The notes under the pieces were generated by a model. That model was not told where the DNA came from, did not search any database, and was given only the letters and a program-made list of their open reading frames with translations. Below, one piece after another: positions 62,389 through 64,000 of a DNA stretch of 64,000 bases (its first letter is position 1; every line of letters starts with the position of its first letter). The stretch comes from Thioglobus_A sp964344985 (GTDB lineage: Bacteria > Pseudomonadota > Gammaproteobacteria > PS1 > Pseudothioglobaceae): NCBI GenBank assembly GCA_964344985.1, contig CAYFPI010000007.1, positions 1-64,000 of the forward strand. The letters are read 5' to 3'. A program made the translations under genes and the position numbers.

Positions 62389-62823
62389 TTACTCGTTAAC
62401 AGTGCCTTTGGCTGCTTCAATTGCAGCACGTGCGCCTTTTGTTGCTTTAATGCCTGTTAGTGTTACTGCTCTAGTAATCTCACCAGATAGCATTACTTTA
62501 ACACGCTTAATGTTCTTAGTTACTAAGTTGTGCTTTTTCAACACATCAACCGTAATATCAGTCTCTTCTAAATTATTAATTTCAGATAAAGTTACCTGTG
62601 AAGTAATAATTGAAACTCTTGAAGAGAAGCCAACTTTAGGAAGACGACGCTGTAAAGGCATTTGACCACCTTCAAAACCTACTTTAGTAAAACCACCTGA
62701 ACGTGACTTTTGACCTTTATGACCACGGCCACAAGTTTTACCCCAGCCACAACCAATACCGCGGCCTACACGTTTTCTAGATTTCTTTTCACCTTCATTA
62801 GGTGCTAATGTATTTAAAAACAT
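62389..62823 (-). CDS. rplO: 50S ribosomal protein L15
   Basis: Late-assembly protein of the large subunit. The Gly/Lys-rich N-terminal part shows KKSRKRVGRGIGCGWGKTCG, GHKGQKSRSG and FEGGQMPLQRRLPK; the C-terminal AKGARAAIEAAKG ends the domain. 144 residues, standard. It stands between rpmD and secY as in the E. coli spc operon. Confidence 0.98.
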   Translation of the reverse strand: MFLNTLAPNEGEKKSRKRVGRGIGCGWGKTCGRGHKGQKSRSGGFTKVGFEGGQMPLQRRLPKVGFSSRVSIITSQVTLSEINNLEETDITVDVLKKHNLVTKNIKRVKVMLSGEITRAVTLTGIKATKGARAAIEAAKGTVNE

Positions 62824-62827
62824 TGTC

Positions 62828-63076
62828 TTAACCCTCTACTTTTAATAAGTAAGAAACCTTGTTGATCATACCTCTAACTGCAGGTGTGTCTTCAAGCTCT
62901 ACTGTGTGATTGATGCGCTTAAGCCCTAAACCAGTTACTGTTGCACGATGCGACGGTAGACGGCCATAAAAACTTTTTACTAATGTCACACTAACTGTGT
63001 TTTTCCTAGCTGCTGCTTTTTTTGGAGCTGCCTTTTTAGCAGGCGCCTTTTTAACTTCTTTCTTATCTTCAGCCAT
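62828..63076 (-). CDS. rpmD: 50S ribosomal protein L30 with N-terminal extension
   Basis: The L30 core (about residues 27-82) starts TVSVTLVKSFYGRLPSHRATV and continues GLKRINHTVELEDTPAVRGM. Before it is a 26-residue tail rich in Lys and Ala (KKAPAKKAAPKKAAARKN), absent from the 59-residue E. coli protein. The start overlaps the rpsE stop (TAATG), and no ATG sits at the core start, so the extension is real. Confidence 0.94.
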   Translation of the reverse strand: MAEDKKEVKKAPAKKAAPKKAAARKNTVSVTLVKSFYGRLPSHRATVTGLGLKRINHTVELEDTPAVRGMINKVSYLLKVEG

Positions 63077-63594
63077 TATGCTTCTCCAGTAATTTGCTCA
63101 ACAGTTTTGCCACGTTTTGCTGCAACTGACTGAGGTGATGACATAGATGTCAACCCTTCAACAGTAGCACGAACAACACTGATCGGGTTACGTGTGCCGT
63201 TACACTTAGCAAGGATATTGTGTACACCCACTGCTTCTAATACACTACGCATTGGGCCGCCAGCAATTACACCTGTACCTTCTGATGCTGGCTGCATGTA
63301 AACTTTTGCAGCACCAACGTTTGAAGTAACTGGGTAATAAAGAGTACCATTAGTAAGCGGAACACTCTTCATTGCTCTTTTTGCTTTATCCATTGCTTTT
63401 TGAATTGCTGCAGGTACTTCACGAGCTTTACCCGTACCGTAGCCAACCTTACCATTGCCATCACCCACAACTACTAGTGCAGAGAAACCAAAGATACGAC
63501 CACCTTTAACTACCTTTACAACACGACGAATGTTTACTAACTTCTCGATGTATTCGTTATCGTCGTTATTATTATTTTTCTTATATTCAGCCAT
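63076..63594 (-). CDS. rpsE: 30S ribosomal protein S5
   Basis: Small-subunit protein at the mRNA entry helicase site. VNIRRVVKVVKGGRIFGFSA and VVGDGNGKVGYGTGKA identify the N-terminal domain; the end SPQSVAAKRGKTVEQI is conserved. 172 residues. It overlaps rpmD by one base and follows rplR by about 39 bases. Confidence 0.98.
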   Translation of the reverse strand: MAEYKKNNNNDDNEYIEKLVNIRRVVKVVKGGRIFGFSALVVVGDGNGKVGYGTGKAREVPAAIQKAMDKAKRAMKSVPLTNGTLYYPVTSNVGAAKVYMQPASEGTGVIAGGPMRSVLEAVGVHNILAKCNGTRNPISVVRATVEGLTSMSSPQSVAAKRGKTVEQITGEA

Positions 63595-63633
63595 TATTTA
63601 CGCCTTTTTAATATTTCTTAATTAATCTAGTAG

Positions 63634-63975
63634 TTAGAAGTCTAAACCAGCTTCTCTTGCTGCATCTGCTAACGCCTTAACACGACCATGGTATTTAAAG
63701 CCAGAACGGTCAAAGGCAACCTTTGTTACTTTTGCTTTCTTAGCTGCTTTAGCAATTTGCGTACCGATCTTAGTTGCCGCTGCAATATTGCCACCATTTT
63801 TCTCTTTTAAACTAGTTGCTGATGCTAATGTTTTTGTACCACAGCCACTGATAATTTGTGCGTAGATATGCTGAGATGTTTTATGAATACATAAACGTTC
63901 AACACCTTTTTCGGCATGCTTAGCTCTAAATTTAGTTGCTCTTCTTAAACGAGCTTGTTTTTTAGAAAGTTTCAT
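63634..63975 (-). CDS. rplR: 50S ribosomal protein L18
   Basis: Binds 5S rRNA in the large subunit. The basic N-terminus KKQARLRRATKFRAKHAEKG is cut at the right place, and the core RLCIHKTSQHIYAQII and C-terminal FDRSGFKYHGRVKALADAAR are typical. 113 residues. rplF would be expected beyond the window edge. Confidence 0.97.
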   Translation of the reverse strand: MKLSKKQARLRRATKFRAKHAEKGVERLCIHKTSQHIYAQIISGCGTKTLASATSLKEKNGGNIAAATKIGTQIAKAAKKAKVTKVAFDRSGFKYHGRVKALADAAREAGLDF

Positions 63976-64000
63976 ATAATTACCTTTTTAATTATTTCTT

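Noticed and set aside
1..64000. tRNA, rRNA, CRISPR array, prophage, insertion sequence or defence system
   Set aside because: Reading the intergenic regions showed no cloverleaf-type sequence, no regularly spaced repeats and no transposase, integrase or restriction-type genes.

Overview
This window is a stretch of chromosome from an AT-rich, free-living-type gammaproteobacterium. The sulfur genes (tusA, a DsrE2-like protein, two periplasmic DsrE-like proteins, a periplasmic rhodanese, a TauE/SafE exporter), the many c-type cytochromes and the NuoA-N type complex I suggest a thiotroph of the SUP05/Thioglobus type or a related bivalve symbiont. That placement is inference from gene content; no marker search could be run. 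I found no tRNA, rRNA, CRISPR, prophage or insertion sequence. The sequence is a draft: six runs of N interrupt genes, and two further genes carry homopolymer-type frameshifts.

Layout. 221-14398 (minus) is a complete 14-gene complex I operon, nuoA to nuoN. 14494-18398 (minus) is tldD plus a yhdP-like gene. 18501-26671 is a mixed housekeeping block: cytochrome c5, half-length asparaginase, yggS, pyrK, argB, a lipoprotein cytochrome c, a small Cys protein, hemW, rdgB, rpiA, bepA. 26685-27548 is a tusA-dsrE2 sulfur-transfer operon with its own promoter and a 5' hairpin. 27737-33173 (minus) carries a HAD phosphatase, hemL, holB, tmk and a fused pabC-mltG gene. 33303-38727 has a DUF302 protein, an MBL-fold hydrolase, ppnP, pepA, dsbC and rsmB. 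38805-39776 is a tandem pair of periplasmic DsrE-like genes behind an FNR-type promoter. 39818-46617 (minus) is tig-clpP-clpX-hflX-lon. 46723-54217 has two cytochromes, engB, a RecB-like nuclease gene, cca, msrB, mpl and ubiX. 54227-57733 is the least ordinary part: tauE, a 434-bp AT-rich gap with palindromes, a LuxR-type regulator with a degenerate receiver, a structured intergenic element, two micro-ORFs, a periplasmic rhodanese and yqeY. 57817-63975 (minus) is the spc/alpha ribosomal protein region from rplR to rplQ, followed by rpsU.

How it fits together. Complex I feeds quinone reduction. The cytochromes c4, c5 and others point to electron transfer from sulfur compounds to a terminal oxidase or reductase. 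TusA, DsrE2, the periplasmic DsrE pair and rhodanese are plausible sulfur carriers, and TauE may export sulfite or related anions. The FNR-type box in front of the DsrE pair suggests oxygen control.

The most notable items are the single-chain PabC-MltG fusion, the FNR-controlled DsrE pair whose first gene is off by one base in a poly-A tract, the micro-ORF pair with neighbouring nested inverted repeats, the degenerate response regulator, and a dispersed ~80-bp palindromic repeat present in two copies.
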